64,000 bases of DNA from Rhyacichthys aspro (lineage: Eukaryota; Chordata; Actinopteri; Gobiiformes; Rhyacichthyidae). Location of the stretch: positions 6,123,953-6,187,952 of the forward strand of contig CM072155.1 of NCBI GenBank assembly GCA_036850595.1, in the 5' to 3' direction. This document shows, piece after piece, positions 12,459 through 25,004 of the stretch. The notes under the pieces are model-generated. The model did no database searches. It was given only the letters and a program-made list of their open reading frames with translations, and was not told where the DNA came from. The position numbers and the translations under genes were made by a program. Each line of letters opens with the position of its first letter. The stretch's first letter is position 1.

Positions 12459-14728
12459 AACTGCATTTTGTGTTTACTTGAGTTATATTTGTCTAATATT
12501 TTTATTCATTTGATGCTCTAAACCCTTTAAATATGACAAATATGCCAAAAAAAAAAAATCAGGAAGGGGGCAAATAGTAATGTATACATATATAGAATAA
12601 AATATACACATCACAAAATATTGAGTTTTACTTATATTTGTCCTCAATGCCAGGAGACAGATTTACAAATGACTTGCGCCATCACCAAACTTGTTTATGG
12701 ACCAAATAAAAAAAAGAAATCTTCTATCCTGATTCACTAAAATGAAATAGAGTACCCTGTACTAAATCTGCCTCTAAATACCTCACTCCTTTTCACACTG
12801 AGGCAAAACTGAGTAGCTCAGTAAATTTGAATAATCCGTCCAGACAATTGAGGAGTCAAATTCAAACTAATAGGTCTGGACATGTCATGCACATTAAGTT
12901 TTTCACATCAAGTGTAACGCAGTAGTCAAATCCAGTATTTTGTCTGCCTCTGATGCATAGAGCTGTTAAAATGTGCTGGTGTGTTTAGCTAAGCTTACAT
13001 TTAGACAAATATTACAGACCATATTAACCTGCAAGCACAAAATCAAATGCACATGTTGTTGTCCTAAAACCTGGATTTTCTGATCAGTTTTGCTTCAAAT
13101 TGGAATCAGATTATCCAATGATCATGCTTTAAGCTTCTCTTTACTTACATACACATGATTTACATCTTGTTGTTTTAGGCCAGCCTAAACAAGTCATGGA
13201 TGGTCAGTTTGAACAAAGTTAGTTCCTCGTGTGCAGTGATTTCAATGTTTTATCACGAACAGCACTGTAGGGCTTGTGTGTTGTAGATTACGATGGTGTG
13301 GGTGCTATAGTTATTGGAATGGAGAATATTGTGCTAAACTCTGCTTTGCATGATGAGCTCTGGGGTTAAAAAGTAGTCACGGCTCAATCCTTGATGCAGT
13401 CATTATGGAAGTCAACCTAAAAGGCCATATATGTGGATTATCACTTCTATTGGGGTCATGAAAATTAATTGTTGAACATAGTGTTGTGACATTGTAATGC
13501 TGTCTGATGCAATGCAAACAGCTGTTATTTTTTAAATCATATTTTTGCTCAACTGTAAAATTTGAACAACTTAAAAACAAAAAAAGAGTTGCCTTAAAAC
13601 TACATTTAACTATGTTTCATGTTTACTTACACAAATTGTTAAATGGACTTTTGCCAAATACATGAAACTTTTCTTTACAACCTAAGGAACTTATACTTAC
13701 TTTCTTACTTTGCTTTTAACTCTTTGTGTACCTTATACACATTAAAACATATTTTTACACTTTTGTTTCCACATTTTCCCCATGCAATAAAATTTGTTAA
13801 AATGTAGAGATATCCAACATTTCCAACTGAAATGATGCTATGAGCCAAAGGTTGGCTACTATTAGCAATGACTCTATTGACTGCATAGTCTTGATAGAGA
13901 TCAGTCAAACAGTGAAGTGAATACTACAGTACTGCACAGTATTGCATTAACTGTCTCCATAAATAGTACAATTTATGGAGTACAAAATATTGTAATATTG
14001 TACAAATAGTACAATATTGATATATTGTAAAGTGAGCAGTTTGTCCTCCACAAGCTTAAGAAGTGCTGCCCTTTAACAATTTTTAACAAACGCACTGTTG
14101 TTTGGGGGTCTTCCTTGTGTTCCCACAGACCTATGTTCCCACATTTGTAAGATTTTCTTTTGTCTGTGTGAGGATCTAGAAGCAGGATTATGCAAAAACC
14201 TAATGCTCCAATTTGCGGGTCAGGAGTTAGGAGTTAGGGTTAAGGTTAGACTGTAGGAACTCCCGTTGTTTGAGTCAAGATTTAACTGAAGAAACACAAT
14301 CTCTTCATCTGAATACTTGAAGTTAGGGCTGTGCAATTAATGGAATTTCCAATTTCATTTTCAATCTCAGTTCCCATTGATCAGAAAATCTATGTAATTG
14401 AGAAAAAGATTATTTATTACTTGGTGTTTATTTATTACATGTTATTCCATGAGATTGTGTAAGTGCACTACATTGTTGATCTTATTTATTTATCTTAATT
14501 ATTATTTCTGTTTATTTTGTAAGCTGTTTATTTATATGTTTGAATATATGATTAATTTTAAGGAGAATTCACTGTTTGGTTCGATAAATGTAACATATTT
14601 CAGTAAGTGTATGAAATAATTGTGATTTCCAAAATGATTTAGATTTTTTCCATAATCGAGCAGCCCTATTTGACATAGTTCTCTACAGAGTGAATTAAAG
14701 ACAGTCATTAATGTGCATGTCCCCGCAG
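12459..14728. other. Region upstream of lectin gene A
   Basis: AT-rich sequence with no recognised gene. It should hold the promoter and any untranslated first exon of gene A, because a splice acceptor (CCCCGCAG) directly precedes the start codon at 14729. I could not identify that exon. Confidence 0.5.
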
Positions 14729-16088
14729 ATGTACAGAAACATGAGAAGAATACTGCTCCTCCTTCCACTGCTTTCTGTGGGAGCAGTAGCCCTAAAGAAA
14801 ATAATACACAGAATCGATGAACCCAAGACATGGGCTGACGCTCAGGCCTACTGTAGGCAGCACCACATAGACCTGGTCACCATCAGAGATGACGCTGAGA
14901 ATCTGGAGATTACCTTAAGTGGCTGGATTGGTTTGAACCGTGCTGTATGGGACCAGACTTGGAAATGGTCCAGTGGATACGAGACTGCCAACTTCCAGAC
15001 TTGGCACGAAGGTAATGCTTCATTTTCACTCAAATAGAGAGTATGTGATTTTTTTTTCTTGTTTATTCATCTAAAAGGTTTAAGGTAAGCTCCAACCTTC
15101 CTGTTTGATGTAATAATTTTCTTATTTTCAGTGGTGAATCAGCCCAGTTTTATTTTTTTAATGAAATAAAAACAGAAGATGTTGCTGTGCTGTTGTTGGG
15201 GGTTGGGACAGTGGAGAATTCGGGGTAATACAGGTATAGAAGTAGTTTTCAATATAAACGAAAATATTATTTGTGCCACTTTTTGTGGAAAAAGCTTGTT
15301 TGGCATGTACATAATAGATCAGACTAGAAGCTGGATGTCTTTTGGGGGGAATTCAGGACACAGGCAACAGTGTCTTTTGTCTGTTTTGTTGTAGCACATG
15401 TAGAGCTTAAACAACACACTAGCAAATTAAAGTACCACCATGTAACCTTTAGCCTAAAAATATTCTTAAAATCATTTTGATGGTTCTTAGAGAGAGACTG
15501 TCTATCTCACTGACACAGTAACCCCTAATGTAACTTCCCTGTCAGTGGAAAGATGGTATAAAGCAAGAGATTCCAGAGTGAGGCGCCCTATTCTACTATG
15601 CATATAATAAAGAAAATAGGTCAATACACTGGCTCCAAGCAGATTTGTATTTGTACAATACACTAAAATAAAAAATTGTCTGCAAAGACGAGTGGGCAAT
15701 ACAGCAAAAAGTAACCAATATTCTGCTCTAAATATGTAATCAGATGTAAATATGACTATAACATGCCAAACTAACATAACTATAACATATCCATCGTGCA
15801 TTGCATTGTTTCATTGTACGTTATTGTAATTACCATCAATAAACATTTCATTTCCCTTGGACAGATAGCATAAATTAGAATTATGGTGTCGTCATTTTAT
15901 CATTTTACAATTAAAAACATTGCCACTGGCTTGTAACTGTCACTTCTCCATTTATGTCATACCCAAATACTGCTACACACAGATTAATGTGGGCAACATA
16001 TCCTACCAGATGAAGTATGGCAACTCCACTTAGACAAACAAGCTGCCCTCTAATGACATGATATGGCACACTAGGTGGACTCAAAAGT

Positions 16089-16150
<62 letters not shown>

Positions 16151-17588
16151 ATTTAATTTAAAGGTGCCTTTCTAATACCTAAAAATAGTAAAAAAAATTA
16201 AAAGGAAAAGCTACAGGCAACATAAATAGACATAATTAAAAACATATGTCAAAAAATGTCAAACTAAAGTATGGTTTTACAGCTATGTGATTTTAATATT
16301 GTAAATCAGACTGTGTGCTTTTTATTTAAGAAATACTGATGGTCAACAGGTTCTTTAAAAACAGTTTGCATTTACTTGACTAAATCTGACCAAAGGTGTG
16401 TGTTAACAGTGGTTAACAGTGGCACAGAGCTGTCATTTGTGTGTTGTTCATTTGTAGGTGAGCCGGACGAGGGTCAGAACTGTGGTTATAAGAAAGAAGG
16501 TAATATAGGGTGGCATACCGAGTATTGTCAGGGCCTCTATCCTTTCTACTGCTTTGATGAACCACTGATTATTGGGACGGAGAGGAAGACGTGGGAAGAA
16601 GCATTAGAGCACTGCAGACATCTGCCTGTCTGGCATCATACTGTGTACAAGACGCACCGCTACGACCTGGCCTCTCCACTCACTCCTGTTGACAACGCCT
16701 ACGCCCAGAAGATGTGGAACAATCAAGATGGACAGGTACGGTCATTTATCACAATGAGGCCGTTTACATGCACACTAAAATCCGATCAATATCAGATTTC
16801 TGGAGTTATCAGAATATTCAAGTGATCATGTAAACGGCATAATCTGATTTCCTTTATCTGATAACGGCAGTAATCCGATTATGAGAAATCGGATTAACAC
16901 ACCTAGATTTCTCCCCAGTAGTCCAATATCTTTGTGCATGTATACACATTAATCTGATTTATTTCGTTCTTTTACATCTGACTTTTTCATTTATTCACAA
17001 CATTAGCAGAGAACAAAACACAACAAACATGGAGTATAAACGAAGGACAGCAGCAGCGTGGAGCCTGTTTTGCGGATCTATAAACTCGCACATTAGGAGC
17101 TAACGCTAAGTTCAACAAGACAAAACCAAATGTTTTGAAAGTAACAGGATGGAAGTTTGTGTCTTACATCACTACGTACGTACATACTCTGAAAGAAATC
17201 CAACAACGGACTGAAACATGTAAACCAGGGTTTTTTTTATTATCGCGTTTCAGAAGTGCATATAAACACCTCATATCAAATTTTTACTCTGATATATCTG
17301 ATTACTCACAGCTATCGGATTATTCTGGTCATGTAAACAGGCTCATTCATTCTCATCAGTTCGTTCTCAGTGTGTGACATTGTGCTTTGTGTTTAGTGGA
17401 AGTGGATTGGTCTGCGATACCTGGGAGACAGGTGGACCTGGATCACTGGAGAGAGCTATGATTGGAAAAACTGTCCCGTTATCAACCGCTGCGGCTCACT
17501 GGAGAGGAATAGTACATTTCACATAGATAAACGGAACTGCGCTGCAAAACAGTTGTTCCTCTGCTCCAGAGTTCCTGGTTCGGTGTAG
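14729..17588 (+). CDS. Secreted double C-type lectin-like domain protein, gene A
   Basis: Coding exons are 14729-15011, 16458-16735 and 17397-17588, all GT-AG and in frame, giving 250 residues. An N-terminal hydrophobic segment (ILLLLPLLSVGAVA) is a likely signal peptide and no membrane span follows. CTLD1 (about residues 25-130) has KTWADAQAYC, SGWIGLNR, WKWSSG and FYCFDE. CTLD2 has KTWEEALEHC, WIGLRYLGDRWTW, RCGSL and FLC. No EPN/QPD or WND motif is present in either domain, so canonical calcium-dependent sugar binding is not expected. The start could be 14729 or the Met at 14741; 14729 is the first base after the acceptor. Intron 2 is expanded by a MITE. A is among the most diverged copies. 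Fish relatives are labelled mannose-receptor-like or CLEC20A-like; the ligand is unknown. Confidence 0.88.
16089..16149. repeat. (AAT)n microsatellite in gene A intron 1
   Basis: About 60 bases of uninterrupted TAA repeats. Confidence 0.95.
16758..17342. mobile_element. MITE with inverted CCGTTTACATG/CATGTAAACAGG ends, in gene A intron 2
   Basis: The ends form an imperfect inverted repeat, and the interior is rich in AATCTGATT/AATCCGATT motifs in both orientations. Related copies are at 28429-28802 and 54972-55343. It accounts for most of the 661-base intron 2, against 74-77 bases in genes C-G. The superfamily is not assigned. Confidence 0.75.
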
Positions 17589-20500
17589 ATCGCTCCACGA
17601 GTTAAAGTCGTTCAACAGTCAATATTCCACGGTTTATTTCAGTTGTGCTCATGTGTGTTTGACTGCTTTATCATTAAGATTTGTAGATGGACAAACAATG
17701 CTAAGAAATTGTGGCTTTCGTGTATTTTTATACAGTAATGGTGGCTTACACTCCAGTGACACTAACTAATAATTGCAAAAAATCCCTGGACTTTATGTGT
17801 GTTACTTTAGCATTATACATTTGTGTAATGTCTGTCTTTCTTTTCTTTGTTTTTTTTAAGATTTTTTTTTGGCCTTTTTGCTTTTATTTGATAGCACAGT
17901 AGACAGACAGGAAACAGGGTGAGAAGGGGTCGTGACATTGGGTAAGTGACTTGGGCTGGAGTTGGTCTCCAAGGTACATGGTAGATGCGCCCAAATGATG
18001 GCAGATATTAGGCTTTAATGAGGAAGCCCAGGTCCTGAAAATCTTTGTGGATCTAACTGTTTTGTATCTAAATCTAGGTCCTCCGTGTGGTGTTATTTGG
18101 CCTTTTGTACGAGCCCATTGTAACTACATAACTAAATATATTCATAAGTGACTTGTAGCTTGTGTGCTTTAGTTGGTTTGGCCTCTTGGACTTAGGGGGC
18201 ATACAAAAAAAGCAATCTGGAAATGGCTTTCATGCATTAAAACTTTTAATTTGTGTATAATGTCTTTAGTCAAGTGATCGGACATTTTTATATGGATTTT
18301 AAAGCATGAGAAAAAAGAATGACATTCTCATAGACATTGTATACACAAAAATCAGTGAAAGTGACAGTGCTGCACAAACATGAAAATGAAAATCAAATGC
18401 AAGGTCAGTGACGGATGCAGCAGTGTTTTGTATATCAGTGGGGCATGGAAACATTTAAATGATGCATAAGAGCTTTACACAGGAACCACTCATATATTAG
18501 GCACCTTATATGAACCTGCTGTGATTTTACAGTTTAGACTATAGTGGTTATATTATATTTTTTTTAATGATTTTACCTCTTTGTTAGAATTGATAATGCA
18601 GCGTGTGGGAAAATTATGTAATGAATAAATACTTTAATATCTGCTTCAGTATAGAGCTGTTAGGCCTTATTATTGTATCCACAGTCCACATCCATCCTAT
18701 GTTTCCTACATATTGCAACTCCCCTCTGTCACATGTGGTTTATTTGTCAATAAAAATGTTAAAATCCTGGCTCTAATTCTGGTTCGTGGCATCACATCAG
18801 ATTTCTCTGTAGTGTGTAGTGTAATGTATAGACTCTGGTTATGTGTTTCTATGGGTTGACCATATTTTCAGTCCGTCAAGAACAGCACCTCAGCAGATCA
18901 AAGATCAAAAATGATGTCACCCAAAGTCAATACATACACCAGTAAAAAAAAAAAAAAGTCCTTAATCACCTTTAAAAATAGAAATATCTTCTTCAGCTTT
19001 CTATAGGGGTATTTATTTATTTTTTTTACTTTAACAAATAAACTCTAATAAATAAACTTATTAAAAAATATATATATTAATTCTTATTAATATTCACAGA
19101 GCACTGTATCCTTGCACATAAGAACAGAAGTGAAAGTGTTAATAATTATAAACACTGCTCATTATGGCAGTTATTAACCATTATTAGACTCCCTCAGGAT
19201 AAGCTGGTAGATCTAGGCACCGCGTGTGTGTCCTGCACCTGAATAATTGGCAATAACTGATATGCACAGAATAATAGCATCTAGCTAAATTCAGAGGATG
19301 GTGTGTGGCCACATTTCAATATTTAGCCACAGAGTTCATGTGCACCTGGTGAGGAGCATCACATGGATGAGCATTGTATAATTTTTATGCAATTTCTTTC
19401 TTACCTCACGTTTTAGTGTTGTCCACAAACACGTTCTAAAAGGATCGTCACTGTCTGCTGGGGTTTATCTCAGCCCCAAACTCTGCAGCTGCGGTGTGTA
19501 ATAACACTCTCATCGTGGTGCAGCCACAATAATCTGTCCACAGTCACCACAGTGCTCCACACCGGCGCGGCATTCTTCTCACAGTACATATATATATATA
19601 TATATATATACGTACAGTATAACCGCTGAAAACAGCCTGAGGCACATGGCTGGACACACACAGACAGCGTGAGAGGAGATGACCGACCCAAGCACATCTG
19701 CTCAGACTTGGGCTTTGGAACTTTAGCATTAAAAAAATACACCACAGCTCCACTTCCTGAAGCAGAGAGCCCACTGATATTCCTAAAGCAGCCCACTATA
19801 ACAGACTAGGGATAAAATTCAAACTCTGTCCTCATTTGTAAAGAAGATTTCAACATTATGTAACGTTCAAGTGCGCTGTAAAACGTAGTGCTACAGTGCT
19901 ATAAGCTAATAATACATCAAAGTGTAGCCTTTATAGTCATATCAACATTATTTATTGATCACACAGTATTAATTTTTCCCTGATCGTTTTGAACAGTGAT
20001 CATTTATTATGCCCGCGATTATACATCAGTCAGCATTCATTAATGATCAATAGATAATAGTATATAAAAAGGCTAACTGAAACCAAGTTTAATGTGCAAA
20101 ATGTAAAGGTCTGAAATGGATTTCTTGTGGCTCCCGACAGATGTACATTTTTTTATTGATTGATACCAAGCTGCTGTTACCAGGAAGAGAGAAGTGAGAG
20201 GTTGCTAATGAACACTGACTTTGAAACACTCACAAATTGTGCAACTGGCTTAGTGTCCTGAAGGATTTACCTGCTTTTGATTAGATATAGTTTGCAGCAG
20301 ATATAAGCAATTATTTTGTATTTGAGATGTCCTCTACACAAAAAACAACAAAACAAACAAAAAAAAACAACAAAAAAAGCCTATAAAAGTATGGAGGCAA
20401 AAATGGAGGCTTTCAACTACCTTGGTAAGTCAGTAGACACCTTTGTTGGTTTCTCAGTTGATTGGCAGAACCGTAAACCAATTGTTGCTTTGAGTATACT

Positions 20501-21638
20501 CCAAAGAACAAGCTGATGCATTTGTTAATACAACCTGGGGGACATTTCTGAGGGAAATTCAAATCTACATGTAAAATGCAAATGACAAGCTATGCTAACA
20601 TATGGCTAATGAGGTAAATAAACAAATGATAACTCCACCTTCCCTTTAAGGCAGCTCCTCCAGAGTAAGAGTAGAGTCCTGCTAACTCCACATGAGCATC
20701 TTTTGGAACAGGCTTTGATGTGACAAAGTTGCAGCAAAAAAAGTGAGGATCTGATACTGATCCAAGGCTCACGAAAAAGACAAAAACCTTTGTGGTGAAA
20801 CAAGAGCATTTTTTTTTAAAAGACAGTATATGTCTGCTCAATTCAGAACAGAGAGGTAGCTTGACTACCAGACGCAAAGTTAACAGGCAACGACTAAATG
20901 AACACTACAACAAATGCTGCACCATTGGAAACCTTGAAAGCACTGTTGAGATTTTAAGCACTTGAGGGTGTGAGCATAGTGATTTTTGCATGCACTGTAT
21001 GTTTTTATAGAAGTTCCAAACCTGGAGAGGTGAGTATTTATGTGAAGTGGGCAGGGTGATTAGAAATCTGCAAAACTCTCAAATTGTGCCAAAATGTGAC
21101 TCTGAAATCTGTCCATCTTCCATGTGCACCTTGCTTCAGCTAAACCAGCCAGTGTAAGGTTTAGCACGACTCCTGTCCCATTTAGTGTCATACTTTACTG
21201 ATTCACAGGCTTTTCTTTCACCACAGAGCTGTAAGTCGTCATATACTTTAGTGTCAATGATTTCACTAGATGAGAATATTTAGAATATTCCGGTTTATCT
21301 TTACTTGAACTAAAATGGCTTCTTCCACTGGCTTCTATGGAGCTTTCCAAGATAGTGACTATACGCTGGTGAAACCATACTTTTACACCACCCAACTTCA
21401 AATACCCATTGATGCAAAATAGATCTGGTGTGGATAATATCGATAAAGAAGGTACTGACATTAAGTTAAACTGAATCTGTCTGATAAAGCTGCACAAAGC
21501 TGACAAAAAATACTTTTCCTTTTTATGGGTAGGAAACAGCAGTCAAATCCAGTGTTTTGTGTGCCTTTGATGCATGGAGCTTGATGTAGAGCATTGTACT
21601 TGAATATGAGGTTAATGCAGCTGAAAGTGCCAAATATT
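17589..21638. other. Gene A 3' flank and intergenic region
   Basis: No gene is recognised. AATAAA motifs at about 18624 and 18748 could serve gene A. A short (TA)n lies at 19588-19610. The small open frames are not supported by any family or splice context. Confidence 0.5.
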
Positions 21639-21707
21639 CAGTGACGTACATTCAGGGAAGGCAGAGACTCACCTGCCAATCTTGAAAAGAAAAAAAAGTT
21701 GGTAAAT

Positions 21708-21933
21708 GATAAATGGCATGCATTTATATAGTGCTTTCCATGCCCTTCTCAGGCACCCAAAGCGCTTTACATCATGCTTCCATTCACACACATTCACACC
21801 ACCTGGGGCAGGTGGAGCAGCGTGAAGTGTCTTGCCCAAGGACACAACGACAGTATGAACAGGAGGGAGCAGGAATCGAACTACCAACCTTCCGGTTATT
21901 GGACAACCTGCTCTACCACTGCGCCCCAGGTTA
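21708..21933. repeat. Dispersed repeat nested in the hAT-like element
   Basis: The segment TTTATATAGTGCTTTCC ... AAAGCGCTTTACA ... CACTGCGCCCCAGG has the layout of a very common teleost interspersed repeat, probably the 3' part of a LINE. I know the pattern but cannot assign the family. Confidence 0.65.
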
Positions 21934-22367
21934 ATGATAAAATATAATACATTTTTAGATTTGTCATCTGCCATGTATTATAAACCCTTTTTCTGTTTGA
22001 ATTCAAGATTATTTTTATTTTTTTAATTTAGAATAGCAGAATTTTCTCATGTCCAGTTAAATACAGGGAGGAGATGCCCCATGAGGCGGCACTTAGCTGC
22101 ATTACAAACTGTGCTGCTATAAGCAAAGCTGACAGTGTGTCACTGTCCCTCTGTAAATCGCTAATAAAATGCTTTCAAAATATTAGATGATATGCTCTGT
22201 CTTTCCATTTTCTGGATAAGGTATGAAATGTATTTCTGTCACTCGGTGAGGCAAACAGTACGCCTGACTCATGGCAGAGGGCGCTTGTGAGCCCATAGAT
22301 TGCACTACCTACAATCTTCATCGTTCTTGAACTTGTTTATTTTTCCTTTACAATCCACCTTATCAAA

Positions 22368-22600
22368 ATGGAAGATTACATATCCAAACTAAAAAAATCG
22401 ATCAAAGCAAGAGGTAATTACAAAAGGAAGACCAACGCCGGAGCTCAGAGGTTTGCTTCAGACGACGGGAAAGAACGCTCTTTTCAAACAGAGTGGTACA
22501 CCCGAAAAAACTGGCTTTGTGGATGTCCAACGAGAAAACGTTATTATTTCTAGTTAGAAATAGGCTCAATTAAATTTAATTTTGCCCACAAAGGAATTAT
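22368..22600 (+). pseudogene. Fragment of hAT-type transposase N-terminus (TTF-type zinc-finger-like)
   Basis: The open frame from 22368 encodes FQTEWYTRKNWLCGCPTRKR then YYF and a stop. This resembles the 'F...WY....WL.' entry of TTF-type zinc fingers in hAT-derived transposases. The frame ends where the next Cys pair would be expected. It sits inside the element with hAT-type ends, which supports the reading. The short similarity was judged by eye. Confidence 0.5.
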
Positions 22601-23259
22601 GTGTAAACATTTGTTAAGACTGCTGATATACAACATAATCACATAAACTTTGTCTAGCGAATAAAAAAGCACACGTGACTTCACGGAGTAGAGATTTGTT
22701 CTAGAGCGTGACAGCATTCGTAGTGAACAAATCACAGTTCTCTCTCACGCTCACCCTCAGAACTGATTGAGACCCACACTCTGGTGTACGTAAAAGTGCA
22801 CGGTTCAAGCCCTGGGAGGCCGATGGTGAGGGCGCAGTAATAGTCTTTCTGTGGACACAGAGCACGCAGCCGTGCCGTAAACATATTAATAATATATTAT
22901 TAATTCAAAAAGTCATTTTTGTCGTTTGGTTCCCAACCATAGCCTGCCATAATGACAATTACCAAGCTTTTTATTGTCAAATGACAGAGGATAGCCGTAT
23001 GCACCTGGGGAGATACAAAATAAGCTATATACTAAATAAGTAAGGATCAAGAGTGGAAACTAATCACAAAAAGTATGTTTAACTAATCACAAAAAAGTAT
23101 GTTTATTTGAGTAAATGCAGAGCAGAAAGTCAAATTTCCTGGTCCCACCTCACCAGCCATGAACCTCACTGCACGTCACTGCAAATATAATGCAAAAGTT
23201 TGCTTTACATATCACGCTCGGAGGTTTTAAAAAAAAACAACTCACTGCTGCGTCTGCAT

Positions 23260-23349
23260 CAATGTTCAGTGCAGTCATCGTCTGGTAACGGCTGTAACTG
23301 AATCAGACTCTGAAGAAATCCAGTTCGGTCTGCCCCGTTTCAATCTAAG
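23260..23349 (+). other. Candidate untranslated first exon of gene B
   Basis: CTAAG|GTAAGTTCATG at 23345-23355 is a strong donor on the plus strand, about 1.6 kb upstream of the gene B acceptor at 24980. The 5' end is arbitrary. The inference rests on the donor and on a similar arrangement in genes C, D, F and G. Confidence 0.4.
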
Positions 23350-24369
23350 GTAAGTTCATGCGCAAAAGAATTAGAGGAATAAAATATAGAAAATAGGAAC
23401 CTGTTGTGTCCCAATAGGGCAAAAGAATTCACTGTTAAAGCGTCTTCCCACAAGAGAAGCAGCGACTGTGGGTTCATTTCCCTTTGAGTGTTTAGATCAC
23501 CTTTAACAGCACTTTAAAAGTACTTTTTGGTGACTGATTACAGTCTTTATAAAATATGTTTAAGTAACATTAGCTAGTTTTACTTTAGTAGTTAGGTCAC
23601 TTCAAAAAACTCAGTAAAGATACGATTAACAGCTACAGCTCAGTCGATAATACATCTCGACGTTGCATTTATTTGATCTTACCTTTGATGAAAAGTTTAG
23701 TGTGGTGCTGTGATTACATAATTGTATAACGAGCTAACACTCGGTTTATATTAGAGCAACAATTACTGATTAATATTGACATTTCTGACTCAAAAATAGT
23801 CTCTGCCAGGTTCGCTCCGTTACTGTCATAGCTTCACAAGAATCTCCTCACAGTCCGATGAATGTGGTTGAATATAACTACAGTATGTCAATACAGTTAT
23901 AATCTCATAAAATCAGTTGTTTCTGTCGGTGTGGCTCTTGTGTTTGCCTCTACCAGGACAGAGACAGAGACAGGAGTAGGTTTAATGCCATAAATCCAGT
24001 CTTTCCTCCTGTTTTCTGGGGATACTCTTTGAACAAACACAGTCCAGGGCCATCTCCTCATATTTAATCCCATCTGCAAAACGATTCATAATCTGGTCTC
24101 TACACTGACGGCAGCGGAGCACAGTAGTTTTTGCCCCGCAGGGAACATTTCACAGAGAATGTGACGTCACGTGAAAATTATAAATTGTGTATGAAAACTA
24201 TCACTACGCACAAATATTTAGGCTACACAGAATAGCTGTTTTCGGTCCTTTGTCGTATGGTCAGTGTTCAAAATAAAAACTCAAGCAGTCTCCGTTTTCA
24301 TTTTTTAATATTTTTTCTGATAGACTAAAACAAACAAACTAAAAGAAACTAAAAGTATATACATAAATA

Positions 24370-24372
<3 letters not shown>

Positions 24373-24454
<82 letters not shown>
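24373..24454. repeat. (AT)n microsatellite
   Basis: About 82 bases of pure AT repeat immediately precede a copy of the GTAGTTTAGTCCTTGTTTAG segment that also follows the AT tracts at 27928 and 54371. Confidence 0.95.
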
Positions 24455-24457
<3 letters not shown>

Positions 24458-24463
24458 AAAGCT

Positions 24464-24612
24464 CTGGTGTTAGTAGTTTAGTCCTTGTTTAGGCCATTTA
24501 AATGGAGTGCAGTTGGTAATTTACCTGTAGATAACACATCTCTTAGACTTCCCTATATTCTCCTGTTATACTTTTTATTGTATATGACCAGAGATATAGC
24601 CTAAAACAGAGC
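24464..24612 (+). repeat. Short copy of the duplicated-block left end
   Basis: This sequence (TTAGTAGTTTAGTCCTTGTT ... AGATATAGCCTAA) closely matches 28015-28200 and 54575-54735. It is a third copy of the left end of the C/G duplication block and also follows an (AT)n tract. It suggests that the B locus shares the ancestral unit or that the AT/segment pair is mobile. Confidence 0.75.
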
Positions 24613-24613
24613 C

Positions 24614-24700
24614 AATAGAATAGAATAGAATAGAATAGAAAGCTTTATTGTCATTGCACAGCAGTACAATAAAATTTGTGTCACATCTGATCAGTGCATA
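24614..24700. repeat. (AATAG)n plus short dispersed repeat
   Basis: Five AATAG-type units are followed by AAAGCTTTATTGTCATTGCA, a junction commonly seen at the ends of fish LINE/SINE fragments. Only this fragment is seen. Confidence 0.6.
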
Positions 24701-24877
24701 GAAGAACTAAAAATTAAAAACAGACAATCACACAAACACACATAATAAAAAACCCAACAAATACCCAAAGCCAAGACATTCAAACAATCTGTGGAAATCT
24801 TTGTGATTTAACACAATGTCTACTGCTTACTTTGGAGACTGCTGCTTTTAAATACTAAGAAGAGGGGAGAAAAAAAA

Positions 24878-24879
<2 letters not shown>

Positions 24880-24910
<31 letters not shown>
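24880..24910 (+). repeat. Poly-G tract (about 30 G) upstream of gene B start exon
   Basis: An uninterrupted run of about 30 G is followed by T2G5T4G7. It lies about 70 bases before the acceptor of the gene B start-codon exon. The tract has G-quadruplex potential, and its true length may be affected by sequencing. Confidence 0.9.
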
Positions 24911-24912
<2 letters not shown>

Positions 24913-25004
24913 GGGGGTTTTGGGGGGGACAACAAAGGTGTTCACCACAAGTCACGTAGGATGCACGTGTCTCTTCGCAGGTGCAGGAAAAGCCTCCACA
25001 GAGA

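Larger units (their letters stand above)
21639..23181. mobile_element. hAT-like DNA transposon, degraded
   Basis: The left end begins CAGTGACGTACATTCAGG and the right end, inverted, begins CAGTGACGTGCAGTGAGG. The flanks CAAATATT (21631-21638) and CAAATATA (23182-23189) form an 8-bp target duplication with one mismatch, typical of hAT. It is 1,543 bp long and contains a transposase-like N-terminal fragment (22368 on) and a nested dispersed repeat (21708-21933). Confidence 0.8.
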
